Origin: Gammaproteobacteria bacterium
Lineage (GTDB): Bacteria > Pseudomonadota > Gammaproteobacteria > Pseudomonadales > Cellvibrionaceae
Assembly (NCBI GenBank): GCA_004172865.1
Contig: SEBV01000010.1
Coordinates: 248,001 to 312,000, forward strand
Direction: 5' to 3'
Length of the DNA stretch: 64,000 nt
Each line of letters opens with the position of its first letter. The stretch's first letter is position 1. The translations under genes and the position numbers were made by a program. The notes under the pieces were generated by a model, which ran no database searches, was not told the origin of the DNA, and saw nothing but the letters and a program-made list of their open reading frames with translations. Below, piece by piece: positions 28,201-36,601 of this stretch.

Positions 28201-31200
28201 TGGCACCTGGCAAGTGGAAGTTGTGGCAACGGATAATCATGGCGCATCCACTTCAGAATTTTTTGATGTCGTAGTCTCGAATGCCAACACCGTGCCTGCG
28301 CCAATTCCCGATCAAAACGTGTTGGAAGGCACGCCCTACAACTTTCAATTTACCGCTTTCAACAATGCGAACGGCACACCTTTAACCTACACCGCAACTC
28401 AAGCTAATGGTAATCCACTACCGGCGTGGTTTAATTTTGATGCCGCAACCCGCACCTTTTACGGCATGGCGGACGATGGCGACGTAAACGTAAAATCGAT
28501 CAAAGTTACTGCGAGCGATGGCTTGGGTGGCTCAGTGTCCGATACCTTTACGCTTAACGTTATCAATCAACAAGAAGCACCTTTTATTGTTAACCCCATC
28601 CCTGACCAAAACGCGATAGGCTTCGTGCCCTTTAATTTTTCGTTCGGCGCCAACGTAGCGGCCGACCCGGATATTGGCGATACACTCACTTATTCCGCGC
28701 AATTATCTGGCGGCGGCGCTTTACCAAGCTGGTTAAGTTACAACGCAACAACCCGCACCTTTAGCGGCACGCCCACCAATGCCGACGTTGGCACGTTGAT
28801 AATTGACGTTATAGCAACCGATACCGCCAGCAATAACGCCACCGATACCTTTAATTTAGTAATTGCCGCTGGCAACACACCGCCCGTAAATACAGTGCCG
28901 ACCGCACAAATAACCAATGAAGATGTACCGCTGATTTTTAAAGCAAGCAATGGCAACCAAATTCAAATTACCGATGTCGACGCCGGCAGCAACAGCGTAC
29001 AAGTTAATCTTGGCGTTGCCCACGGTGGCTTAAGTTTAGCTGGCATCACTGGCCTGTCGTTTCTCACCGGCGATGGCACTAACGATGCAAGCATGAGTTT
29101 CACCGGCACGGTCATAGATATAAATGCTGCACTCGCAACGCTCACTTACACATCCACCGCAAATTATTTCGGTACAGACACACTCAACATCACTACCAAC
29201 GATTTAGGCAACACCGGCATTGGTGGCGCACACAGCGATTCCGATAGCGTTTCGCTCACAGTGCTTTCGGTAAATGATGCCCCCACGGTTGCAAACGCAA
29301 TTCCTAATCAAAACGCTACTGAAGATTCAGCCTTCAATTTTCAATTTGCATCCAACACATTTAGTGATGTCGATGTGGGCGATACCTTCACCTACACCGC
29401 AACGTTAATTGGCAGCGGCGCATTACCTTCATGGTTAAGTTTTAACGCAGTAACGCGCACCTTTAGCGGCACACCAACAAATTCCGACGTTGGAAACTTA
29501 ACGATTGATGTAACCGCAAACGACGGCCATGGCGGAAACGGCACAGAAACTTTCGCAATTGTTATTGCAAATACGAATGACGCCCCCACAATTGCAAACC
29601 CAATTCCAGATCAAAACGCCGCGGAGGACTCCGCATTTAATTTCCAACTTCCGGTCAACACCTTTAATGACATAGATGTCGGAGACACTCTCACTTACAC
29701 CAAACAATTAAATGGCGGCGGCGCATTACCATCATGGCTAACATTTAACGCAGCAACACGAACTTTTAGCGGAACACCAACAAATGCCGATGTTGGAACA
29801 CTCAACATTGACGTAACCGCAAGCGATGGCAATGGCGGAGTTATCACTGATACTTTTTCATTAGTTATCGCAAACACTAACGACGCACCGACAATTGCCA
29901 ATGCAATTCCAGATCAAAACGCAACTGAAGATTCCGTATTTAATTTTCAATTTCCAGCAAGTGCATTTAATGATGTGGATGTTGGGGACACGCTAACTTA
30001 CACCACTCAACTAGATGGCGGCGGCGCATTACCATCGTGGTTAACATTTAACGCAGCAACACGCACCTTTAGCGGAACGCCAACCAATGCGGATGTTGGA
30101 ACGCTTACAATTGATGTCACCGCAAGTGATGGCAACGGCGGAACTATCACCGATAGTTTTTCATTAGTTATCGCAAACACCAATGACGCTCCAACAATTG
30201 CAAATGCAATTCCCGATCAAAACGCGATTGAAGATTCAGCATTCAATTTTCAATTTCCTACGAATACATTTAACGATATTGATACAACAGATACACTCAC
30301 ATATACGGCACAATTAAATGGCGGCAGCGCGTTACCAACATGGCTAACATTTAACGCATCAATGCGCACCTTTATCGGAACACCAACCAATTCTGATGTG
30401 GGGATATTAGCAATTGATGTAATCGCAAGCGATGGTAACGGCGGAACCATCACCGACACTTTTGCATTAGTCATCGCTAACACTAACGATGCACCAACAA
30501 TTGAAAATACAATTCCTAATCAAAATGCGATTGAAGATTCGGCATTCAATTTTCAAATTCCATCAAATATTTTTGACGATGCAGATGTTGGCGATACACT
30601 TACTTACTCCACGCAATTAACTGGTGGCGGTGCATTACCGTCATGGTTACATTTTAATGCAGCAACAAGTACTTTCAGCGGAACGCCAATTCATGGAAAT
30701 GAAGGTGTTTATTCAATTGAAGTGACTGCAACTGACAGCCAAGGCGAATCTGTAAAAACCAATTTTTTTATAAATGTTTTGCATGCTAACCAAGCCCCAA
30801 CCACGATTGGAATACCAACATTAAATACGGTGGAGAATAGTAGTGGCGATACCGTAGATTTACGTGCGGCATTTGCAGACCGGGAAGATCAAGCCACACA
30901 ATTAACTTATTCTATTGTCGGCAACACCAATAGCACATTGGTAACTCAAACAACTATCGATGCGCAAACGGGTAAACTACAGCTCCACTACGGCGAAAAT
31001 AAATTTGGTACGAGTCAAATTACAGTTCGAGCAACAGATACTCAAGGCGCGAGTGTCGATACAAGCTTTGATATAAATATTGCTTTCGTTAATCAGATTC
31101 CAACAACTACCGGCATTAAAAATTTCGACGTTATTCAAGGTAGCATTCCCAGCACCTTAAATTTAACGAAGATATTTAGCGATATTGAAAACGGAAGTAA

Positions 31201-32146
31201 TTTGCAATACAGCCTCGTTAGCAACAGTAACTCAACGCTAATTCAATCTATTCAATTTAACCAGCAAACTCATATTGCTAGTATTCACTACAACTCAACA
31301 CTGACAGGTGAAACCACTATTGTTTTACGCGCTACCGATAGCAACGGCGCATTTGTTGACAGCGAATTTAAAATTACGGTAATACCAAAACCAATACCAC
31401 CACAAGAAATAATACCGGTAACGCCACCAGCAGTTACTGATAAAAATACTACCGTTAATAATCCTGGCAACAACCCTGGTGACGCGACTACTAATCCACG
31501 CCCTAATGATATCGGCGTTGCGCCGCCGCTCGGTGGCGGTAAAAATCCAATTCAAGATAATACGAATATTACAGATCCACTCGCTAACAATTTAATTGGA
31601 CATAAGGATGCGGTCGGTGCGCAAACAATTATTGTTCCTACGCAAGCTAATCCAACGCAGGAAAATTTTGATCACAACCGTTATGATCGGATTGTTACCT
31701 TACAAGACACCCAAATTAAAAAACCGATTGATTCATTAAATACGCGTCCGCTAGTGTCTTCGTTAATTTTACCGGGTGAAGGTTATAGCGCTGCCGACGC
31801 GGAAGAGTTCAGCGCACAACTACGAAAAATTCGTCAGGAAATGGATGACACCATTGAAGAAGAGCAACAACAAAAAGCGCTGATTTCAGGAATAACCTTA
31901 TCACTCACCACGGGTATATTAATCTGGTCGTTGAGAGCAAGTAGTTTGTTGTTAACTTTAATGTCCATGCTTCCGCTATGGCGCGGTATAGATCCATTGC
32001 CAATTTTGGAAGAAGTTAACAAGCGTAAAAAGGATATTGAAAAACAACGCAGCGATAAAAAAGCGGAAGATCAAAGCGCGAAAGAAGTTGGTTACTTATT
32101 TGACAACAATGATAACAACATAAAAAAAACTAAGGACAACGGGTGA
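25235..32146 (+). CDS. Giant LEPR-XLL/DUF4347/cadherin-like repeat surface protein
   Basis: 2303 residues, the dominant gene of the block. The N-terminus has no ordinary signal peptide but an Arg-rich start and a LEPR-XLL motif (IEPRLLFSA, 15-23). A DUF4347 domain follows (about 85-250, LVFVDTHVDNYEALVKDI, LIYGCDLAANSAGINLL). Two related jelly-roll-like modules start near 260 (DVTYINTGSGGSNYALIPGD) and 770 (TNYINTGSNGFELTV). Between and after them are cadherin-like and dystroglycan-type (CADG/putative Ig) repeats carrying LPSWLSFNAATRTFSGTP. These include five tandem 101-residue copies at 1347-1851. A Pro/Asn/Thr-rich region (about 2050-2110) leads to hydrophobic segments (about 2218-2250, ending LPLWRGIDPLPILEE) and a charged tail. 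This suggests a long extracytoplasmic filament fixed at its C-terminus in a membrane. Ca-binding adhesion is inferred. Confidence 0.88.
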   Translation: MSKPTRTRRPIIEAIEPRLLFSATADIAVFDDASHSVDSLSHAANNLDLTQVYPDLMAQPPISVAATDTENSHTPIALPADTPQEIATHSLVFVDTHVDNYEALVKDILNNPDNKNVEIIYLDANQDGIAQITKTLSTLSNVSSIQLISHSVAGELQLGSSIISETTLAQFKNQLQSWQRALTTDADILIYGCDLAANSAGINLLQDLSQITGADTAASTNLTGNAAPNADWVLEKNIGHIETAALIGAQQTQTWHGVLADVTYINTGSGGSNYALIPGDFAGQSFQIPSAATVDRFSVEINKTAGAAAQNLFLEIRDGYNGNVIGSAMVSSSALSDGVQWVNFDFAETAVTAYHVYWARLTTSGSDGLVAATYHNTDVFGSGTFFNNGGGASWDLSFAVTNVAATNNAPSVIITPTNYSATEQVAMNLHGTGISVADIDGDSLTITVAATSTNSQLTANLGTTGVTINSGNGTNSLALHGTAAQLNDFFNGNNSATLTYRIAANTPVASSTLTITANDGSLSANDTAIINITAVNDGPVNTKPVTQNINEDTPLVFSAANGNQISIADVDAGSNPVQTTISVTNGVLSLAGITGLSFTTGDGTSDTSMTFTGTLTNINNALAALTYTPTSNFNGSSTLTITTNDLGNTGTGGPLSDTDTVIINVAAVNDAPTTAHPIPNQNAPKNVAFNYTFAANTFSDVDAATTLTYSAQVGGGALPSWLSFNPTTRTFSGTPTNSDVGTLNIDVTADDGSGGTATDTFSIITSANLDTNYINTGSNGFELTVSTTNQVGQSFSYTSGNGTYLVNEISLFTVAYGAAPQTVTVQLLDAWNGTVLGTDSVTSNDLSQANKEWYSFDFGNVSLTDGTTYYIKVSSTGTDNAIKLGHFGDVVGGNVLINGADDATKDLAFKMSYENGSNITPAVDYSISDKALNSEATFNYNMSTNTFSDADPLDTLTYRAHLVGQSGLNWITFDTSTLHFGGTPHFNQIGTWQVEVVATDNHGASTSEFFDVVVSNANTVPAPIPDQNVLEGTPYNFQFTAFNNANGTPLTYTATQANGNPLPAWFNFDAATRTFYGMADDGDVNVKSIKVTASDGLGGSVSDTFTLNVINQQEAPFIVNPIPDQNAIGFVPFNFSFGANVAADPDIGDTLTYSAQLSGGGALPSWLSYNATTRTFSGTPTNADVGTLIIDVIATDTASNNATDTFNLVIAAGNTPPVNTVPTAQITNEDVPLIFKASNGNQIQITDVDAGSNSVQVNLGVAHGGLSLAGITGLSFLTGDGTNDASMSFTGTVIDINAALATLTYTSTANYFGTDTLNITTNDLGNTGIGGAHSDSDSVSLTVLSVNDAPTVANAIPNQNATEDSAFNFQFASNTFSDVDVGDTFTYTATLIGSGALPSWLSFNAVTRTFSGTPTNSDVGNLTIDVTANDGHGGNGTETFAIVIANTNDAPTIANPIPDQNAAEDSAFNFQLPVNTFNDIDVGDTLTYTKQLNGGGALPSWLTFNAATRTFSGTPTNADVGTLNIDVTASDGNGGVITDTFSLVIANTNDAPTIANAIPDQNATEDSVFNFQFPASAFNDVDVGDTLTYTTQLDGGGALPSWLTFNAATRTFSGTPTNADVGTLTIDVTASDGNGGTITDSFSLVIANTNDAPTIANAIPDQNAIEDSAFNFQFPTNTFNDIDTTDTLTYTAQLNGGSALPTWLTFNASMRTFIGTPTNSDVGILAIDVIASDGNGGTITDTFALVIANTNDAPTIENTIPNQNAIEDSAFNFQIPSNIFDDADVGDTLTYSTQLTGGGALPSWLHFNAATSTFSGTPIHGNEGVYSIEVTATDSQGESVKTNFFINVLHANQAPTTIGIPTLNTVENSSGDTVDLRAAFADREDQATQLTYSIVGNTNSTLVTQTTIDAQTGKLQLHYGENKFGTSQITVRATDTQGASVDTSFDINIAFVNQIPTTTGIKNFDVIQGSIPSTLNLTKIFSDIENGSNLQYSLVSNSNSTLIQSIQFNQQTHIASIHYNSTLTGETTIVLRATDSNGAFVDSEFKITVIPKPIPPQEIIPVTPPAVTDKNTTVNNPGNNPGDATTNPRPNDIGVAPPLGGGKNPIQDNTNITDPLANNLIGHKDAVGAQTIIVPTQANPTQENFDHNRYDRIVTLQDTQIKKPIDSLNTRPLVSSLILPGEGYSAADAEEFSAQLRKIRQEMDDTIEEEQQQKALISGITLSLTTGILIWSLRASSLLLTLMSMLPLWRGIDPLPILEEVNKRKKDIEKQRSDKKAEDQSAKEVGYLFDNNDNNIKKTKDNG
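29273..30787 (+). repeat. Five tandem 303-bp repeats encoding CADG-type modules
   Basis: Units start at 29273, 29576, 29879, 30182 and 30485, each exactly 303 bases (101 residues), with no indels between units. Each begins N-D-A-P-T and contains DQNA.EDSAFNFQ and ALPSWL.FNA.TRTFSGTP. Units 2 and 3 are the closest at DNA level, unit 4 somewhat less; unit 5 diverges in its last third. More distant copies of the same module occur earlier in the gene (near 27238 and 28585). Confidence 0.9.
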
Positions 32147-33642
32147 TGATTCGTATAACTCCTGCCATTCGTTTAAGTATCGGCCTAATCATTTTGGTCA
32201 TATCGATTCTTTTATTAGCGCAAGCCTTAGGCTTAACCTCAGGCACAGAGAAACAACAATTTGAGACTCGCAAACAAATTGCTGAAACCCTTGCAGCACA
32301 AATAAATTTAGCCGTTAGCCGTGGTGACGATAGTTTGGTACGCGACCTAATGAGCACCGCCATAGAACGAAATACCGACATGCAATCCGCCGCGATTCGC
32401 AAAAGTGACGGTGAAATGTTACTCGAAACCAATAATCACGCTGAATTTTGGAAAGGCGCCGAAGCAAAAAAATCTACACCAACTCACATGCGCTTTCCGC
32501 TGATTATTAATAATCTTACGCGTGCAAATACTGAAATTACTTTTAAACCACTAAGCAGCGAAACTCATCCGCTATTTCATATTCCAACGTTTATAGTTCT
32601 CATTATTTTCGTCACGATCAGTGGCTTCGTTGGGTTCTGGCTATACATTCGCCGCGTGCTTAAACATTTGGACCCAAGCTCTGTTGTGCCAGCGCGCGTG
32701 CGCAACGCACTAAATATTTTGGCAGAAGGCGTTTTAATTTTAGATAAGCGCGAACAAATTGTGCTGGCAAATACATCGCTACTCCAAAACCTGAAAAAAC
32801 CTGAGCAGAATATAATAGGAAAAAAAGCGAGCAGTTTAGGTTGGCAACTTATTGAGCATCAGGACACCACAGAATTTCCATGGCTAACGGCATTAAAATC
32901 AAATGTTAAACAAGTTAACATTCGCATTGCCCTTCCCACTGCGGAAGAAACAACAAAAATCTTTCGCGTAAATGCGGTACCCATTCTTGATGCAAAAGGT
33001 TTGAGCCAGGGCACCATTGCAGTTTTCGATGATATTACCGAGCTGGAAGAAAAAACCTTGCTGCTGGAAGATATGATTAAAGAACTAGCGAAATCTCGCG
33101 CCGCCATTGAATCACAAAATAAAGAATTAACATTTTTAGCAACACGCGACCCACTCACAAATTGTTTCAACCGCCGCGCACTCTACGAATATCTTGAAGG
33201 GAAATCTGCAGGCTCGCTAAAACCCAATACCGACTATGCATGCATTATGGCCGACATAGATCACTTCAAACGCGTAAACGATACCTACGGCCACGGCGTC
33301 GGCGACGACGTTATTAAAATGATGGCAACCACAATTAAAGAAGTCGTACGCGAAAAAGATATAGTCGCGCGCATGGGCGGCGAAGAATTCTGCATCATTT
33401 TGCCCAACACATCATTAGACGTAGCACACAACATTGCCGAACGCTGCCGCGAAAAAATCTGGTCGAAAATTACCGGCGGCGTAAAAGTCACCGCAAGTTT
33501 CGGCGTAACTTCAATAACCCTCGGCGCAAAAGATTTCACCGCAATAATTCACCAAGCGGATGAAGCGCTTTACGCATCAAAAGAAAATGGAAGGAACCGC
33601 GTAACGTCGTGGAGTACGGAAACTACGTCGAAGGGTGGATAG
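32146..33642 (+). CDS. Membrane-bound diguanylate cyclase with PAS domain
   Basis: About 498 residues. Two transmembrane segments (about 10-30 and 145-167) flank a periplasmic sensor of about 115 residues. A PAS-like domain (about 190-305, ALNILAEGVLILDKREQIVL), a short coiled coil and a GGDEF domain (about 330-495) follow. The active site is GGEEF (Gly411-Phe415), so the enzyme should be catalytically competent for c-di-GMP. An allosteric I-site RxxD (Arg402, Asp405) lies five residues before it, implying product inhibition. The ATG at 32146 overlaps the stop of the giant gene by one base (TGATG) and has AGGA upstream; a GTG at 32143 is the alternative. Translational coupling links cyclase and surface protein. 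Confidence 0.92.
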   Translation: MIRITPAIRLSIGLIILVISILLLAQALGLTSGTEKQQFETRKQIAETLAAQINLAVSRGDDSLVRDLMSTAIERNTDMQSAAIRKSDGEMLLETNNHAEFWKGAEAKKSTPTHMRFPLIINNLTRANTEITFKPLSSETHPLFHIPTFIVLIIFVTISGFVGFWLYIRRVLKHLDPSSVVPARVRNALNILAEGVLILDKREQIVLANTSLLQNLKKPEQNIIGKKASSLGWQLIEHQDTTEFPWLTALKSNVKQVNIRIALPTAEETTKIFRVNAVPILDAKGLSQGTIAVFDDITELEEKTLLLEDMIKELAKSRAAIESQNKELTFLATRDPLTNCFNRRALYEYLEGKSAGSLKPNTDYACIMADIDHFKRVNDTYGHGVGDDVIKMMATTIKEVVREKDIVARMGGEEFCIILPNTSLDVAHNIAERCREKIWSKITGGVKVTASFGVTSITLGAKDFTAIIHQADEALYASKENGRNRVTSWSTETTSKGG

Positions 33643-33695
33643 GTTTTGATTCTGGATAATTAAATTGATTTTCGGAATTCAATTCATATGCATTA

Positions 33696-33711
33696 CCAAG
33701 CTGCAGCTTGG
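33696..33711. repeat. REP-like palindrome
   Basis: A perfect 16-base palindrome, CCAAGCTGCAGCTTGG, followed by GAACGAG. It resembles one half of the CGTTCCCAAGCTNNAGCTTGGGAACG-type dispersed palindrome seen between genes in many proteobacteria, with the left flank degenerate. It lies between the convergent cyclase gene and the gene at 33808. Confidence 0.45.
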
Positions 33712-33776
33712 GAACGAGACGAACTTATACTCAATAAAAATCAATCAAAACACAATTCGATCACAACAAACTAGAA

Positions 33777-33807
33777 TTTTGGGTCGAAACTTAATCCGAC
33801 CCCAAAA
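33777..33807 (-). terminator. Hairpin terminator of the hypothetical gene at 33808-34473
   Basis: Near-perfect inverted repeat TTTTGGGTCG (33777-33786) and CGACCCCAAAA (33797-33807), one bulged base, 10-base loop. It directly abuts the stop codon of the minus-strand gene. The U-tract is short, so it may depend on the A/T-rich stem base and could work in both directions between the convergent genes. Confidence 0.55.
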
Positions 33808-34473
33808 TTAATTCACAATGAGTTCGTATTCAATGTCCTGAACCATTTTTCCAAATGCCTCGTTCTCACGATTATACTTTGCCTGAAACTTCAGGATATG
33901 CGCGCCTTTAGAAAGTGGTTTCAACATAATCCAAAAGCCATCTGTTGCCGAAGGGTATGCATCATAAGACTCTATGTTTTTGGCAACGCGAGAAAATATA
34001 TTAAAGCATTGTTCAGAAGAAAGGCGAGTATGTGCAGGATTAGAAGCCTTCTTTGAATCAAGCTCAATATTGATTTCAATTAAAGTATCGTTATTTAGCG
34101 CGGCATATTCTTTTGCTTGATCACAAGACAATGTTTTATTATTTGGTTTCCAATAAACCATGTTAATGACAGGGAAGAAAATATATTTTCCAGATGGAAT
34201 TTCACATTTTCTTTTAATAATCGATGAACCAAATCCACCAGCCAAAAACCAAACATTTCCACTTTGGCCTTGATGGCAGTTCTCTCCTGTTCTGTCCCAT
34301 ACCGGGTTAATATCACGCGGAATGGAATAAGCCCATTGCCACCATATATTGGGGTATTCTGATATTGTTTTTTCTTCAACAATTTTCTCTGGGGCGACCA
34401 TTAGTTCTTCGAAATTTGATGCTTTGCAGCTAATAGAAAATATTGCAAGAAATAATATTGTTATTTTTTTCAT
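33808..34473 (-). CDS. Secreted protein of an uncharacterised WQW/FLAGGFG family
   Basis: 221 residues from the ATG at 34473, which has AAAGGA upstream; the longer frame to 34530 is unlikely. A signal peptide (MKKITILFLAIFSISC) is followed by a mature part with YPNIWWQWAYSIPRDINPVW, CHQGQSGNVWFLAGGFGSS, CEIPSGKYIFFPVINMVYW and paired cysteines. Similar WQW ... D.TG..C..GQ.G.VWFLAG ... P.GK..FFP patterns occur in an unnamed family of secreted bacterial proteins. The Cys in SISC might serve as a lipid anchor, but the lipobox is poor. Function unknown. Confidence 0.65.
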   Translation of the reverse strand: MKKITILFLAIFSISCKASNFEELMVAPEKIVEEKTISEYPNIWWQWAYSIPRDINPVWDRTGENCHQGQSGNVWFLAGGFGSSIIKRKCEIPSGKYIFFPVINMVYWKPNNKTLSCDQAKEYAALNNDTLIEINIELDSKKASNPAHTRLSSEQCFNIFSRVAKNIESYDAYPSATDGFWIMLKPLSKGAHILKFQAKYNRENEAFGKMVQDIEYELIVN

Positions 34474-34672
34474 AACTATAAATCCTTTAAATGACATATT
34501 GTGACAGACCAAGTCTAACGATAGTTTCAAGATATTGGCCGTAGATTAGCAAAAAATAATTGAATCAAAAAGCCTTTATGCCTTGCCGGACTACCCCAAT
34601 ACTAGCAGCTCACACCAGAAAAGCATGATTACATATAAATTGTTGTTTAATAAAAATTAACTCGATTGAATC

Positions 34673-35923
34673 TTAATCAAACACCCTACCCACCTCTTCC
34701 GCAATAATCCTAGCCCCCGCTTCCATTACACTCGCATCCTGACAATAAGTCACTCTTATGCACTCATGCCGATGCTGCCATTCTTCTTCCAAACCCGGAA
34801 AAAAATGATGGCCGGAAATAACCAAAACCCCACGAGCTTTTAAACGTTGGTAAAGTTCTTCGCTTGTTATAGGTAAAGCTTTAAACCACAGCCATAAGAA
34901 AATTGCGCCTTCGGGTTTGTGGATTCGGTAAGGTAAATCGCCTAAATGCTGTTTGAAAATTCGTACCGCGTTTTCCATTCTTTCGCGATAAAACGGAGCG
35001 ACTACTTCGCGGCTGAGTTTTAGGATTTTTTCATCCGCCAATAATTGTTTTGCGAGTGCAGGGCCAAAGTTGCCACAAGCTAAATTGACGATGGTATTTG
35101 CTTTCGCGAATGCATTTATCACCTTCGGATTTGCAATGACGATTCCGGTGCGTGCGCCGGGCAAACCTAATTTGGATAAGCTCAATACTAAAATAGTATT
35201 TTTATTCCAATGCGGTTTTATATCCGCAAATAAAATATTGGGGAATGGAGTTCCGTATGCGCCGTCAACAATGAGGGGGACGTCGTGTTCTTGCGCTAGC
35301 TGGTCGAGGTGACCCAGCTCTTCATCGCTGATTACATTGCCAGTGGGATTGGTGGGGCGCGATACGCAAATTGCACCGGTGTTTTCAGTGATGTGAAGTT
35401 TGGAGAAGTCTACGTGATACTTAAAAAATCCATCGTCCAATAATTCAATGCTAGGGCGAGTGGATGTAAAAAAATCTTCGCCGATTCCTAAATCGCTGTA
35501 GCCCAAATATTCGGGCGCGAGTGGGAATTGAATTTGTTTTTTAACACCATTTTCGTATTCGCCCGCGAACATATTAAACAACACAAAAAATGCAGATTGG
35601 CTGCCGTTGCTGAGCGCGATATTGTCGCGTGTGAGTGGCCAACCGTATTCGCTATTGAGCATTTGAGCGAGCGCATCCAACACTTCTACGTCACCTTGCG
35701 GCGGCTGATAAACGCCGAGCAATTGATGTGCTTGTTGTGGGTCTTGCAGAGTTTTTTCGAGTGCTTCGGCGAAGGCTTCTTCCATCGCTGGAATTCGAGC
35801 GGGGTTGCCGCCGCCCATAAAAATCATATTGGGATTGGTACGCAGGGCATCGCCCATGTCGTCCATCAATTGGACTATGCCAGCGTTGCCACCGAGTTTG
35901 TTGCCGAAACGTGAAAATTGCAT
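34673..35923 (-). CDS. avtA: Valine--pyruvate aminotransferase
   Basis: Fold-type I PLP aminotransferase of 416 residues, starting MQFSRFGNKLGGNAGIVQLM and carrying the AvtA-typical MGGGNPARIPAMEE and VYQPPQGDVEVLDAL stretches. The PLP lysine is in LSLSKLGLPGARTGIVIAN. Length equals E. coli AvtA. It interconverts valine/2-oxoisovalerate with alanine/pyruvate. It appears monocistronic. Confidence 0.93.
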   Translation of the reverse strand: MQFSRFGNKLGGNAGIVQLMDDMGDALRTNPNMIFMGGGNPARIPAMEEAFAEALEKTLQDPQQAHQLLGVYQPPQGDVEVLDALAQMLNSEYGWPLTRDNIALSNGSQSAFFVLFNMFAGEYENGVKKQIQFPLAPEYLGYSDLGIGEDFFTSTRPSIELLDDGFFKYHVDFSKLHITENTGAICVSRPTNPTGNVISDEELGHLDQLAQEHDVPLIVDGAYGTPFPNILFADIKPHWNKNTILVLSLSKLGLPGARTGIVIANPKVINAFAKANTIVNLACGNFGPALAKQLLADEKILKLSREVVAPFYRERMENAVRIFKQHLGDLPYRIHKPEGAIFLWLWFKALPITSEELYQRLKARGVLVISGHHFFPGLEEEWQHRHECIRVTYCQDASVMEAGARIIAEEVGRVFD

Positions 35924-36051
35924 GTGAGATTCCGTGCTGGGGAAAATATAGCGGGCAATCTAGCGCGGAATACAGGGAATGGGAACAATTGAAATTGGTT
36001 ATAGAGGGGAGATGTAAAACTTATTGGGAGGAAATGGAAATTGTGGGTCAG

Positions 36052-36078
36052 GTTGCTCGTAAAGCTAGATCGAGCAAC
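36052..36078 (-). terminator. Hairpin just past the response-regulator stop
   Basis: Perfect 8-bp inverted repeat GTTGCTCG/CGAGCAAC with an 11-base loop, two bases beyond the stop codon of the minus-strand response regulator. No U-tract follows on the minus strand, so termination strength is uncertain; an mRNA 3'-end stabiliser is possible. Confidence 0.4.
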
Positions 36079-36080
36079 GC

Positions 36081-36446
36081 TTAAATCAAACCAAACTTGC
36101 GCAAAACTTCCTGCAATTTTTCGGGGCTTACGGGCTTTTGGATAAACTCCATTGCGCCTAACTTGGTAACGCGGGCATGGGCGTCTGGTTGAATATCGCC
36201 AGAGATCACGATAATCATGGCGTCGAGTCCTTCAGCTTTTACGGCTTCCAGAACTTGATAGCCATCCATTTCAGGCATGGTCAAATCCAGAAAAACCATT
36301 TCGCCCTTGCCTGCGCGTATTGCTTGAATGCCTTCCAATCCATTGGTTGCAAAGGTGATTTCAACATCCCAACCCGCCGGTAACGCCTTGGCGACCTGCT
36401 TGCGAGCCATGTTGGAATCATCACAAATAAGAAGAGGTATGGTCAT
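36081..36446 (-). CDS. Single-domain CheY-like response regulator
   Basis: About 121 residues, only a receiver domain. The acidic pocket is in LLICDDSNMARKQVA, the phospho-acceptor is Asp54 in VFLDLTMPEMDG, followed by the Ser switch (IIVISGDIQ) and the Lys of IQKPVSPEKL. The ATG at 36446 is preferred; an in-frame TTG at 36467 would add seven residues, and neither has a clear ribosome-binding site. The partner kinase and output are not encoded next to it. Confidence 0.88.
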   Translation of the reverse strand: MTIPLLICDDSNMARKQVAKALPAGWDVEITFATNGLEGIQAIRAGKGEMVFLDLTMPEMDGYQVLEAVKAEGLDAMIIVISGDIQPDAHARVTKLGAMEFIQKPVSPEKLQEVLRKFGLI

Positions 36447-36601
36447 AAATCGTGTTTTTGAGCGCAACTATTAATGGAATAACCTGAGTATAGACAGGCA
36501 TTCTCACTTCGCTGAACTTTTCACCACACTTTTTTGGTTTGGCTGCGGGTGCTACCTTAGATACTCAGTAGAACGGACGCTCGAAACCAAATCGCACCCA
36601 C

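Noticed and set aside
29273-30787. Regular repeats considered as CRISPR or satellite
   Set aside because: The units are 303 bases, lie in frame within a coding region and encode a known cadherin-like module.
25235-32146. Type I secretion (RTX) adhesin interpretation
   Set aside because: No GGxGxDxxx nonapeptide repeats, no ABC exporter genes, and a C-terminal hydrophobic region instead of a secretion signal.
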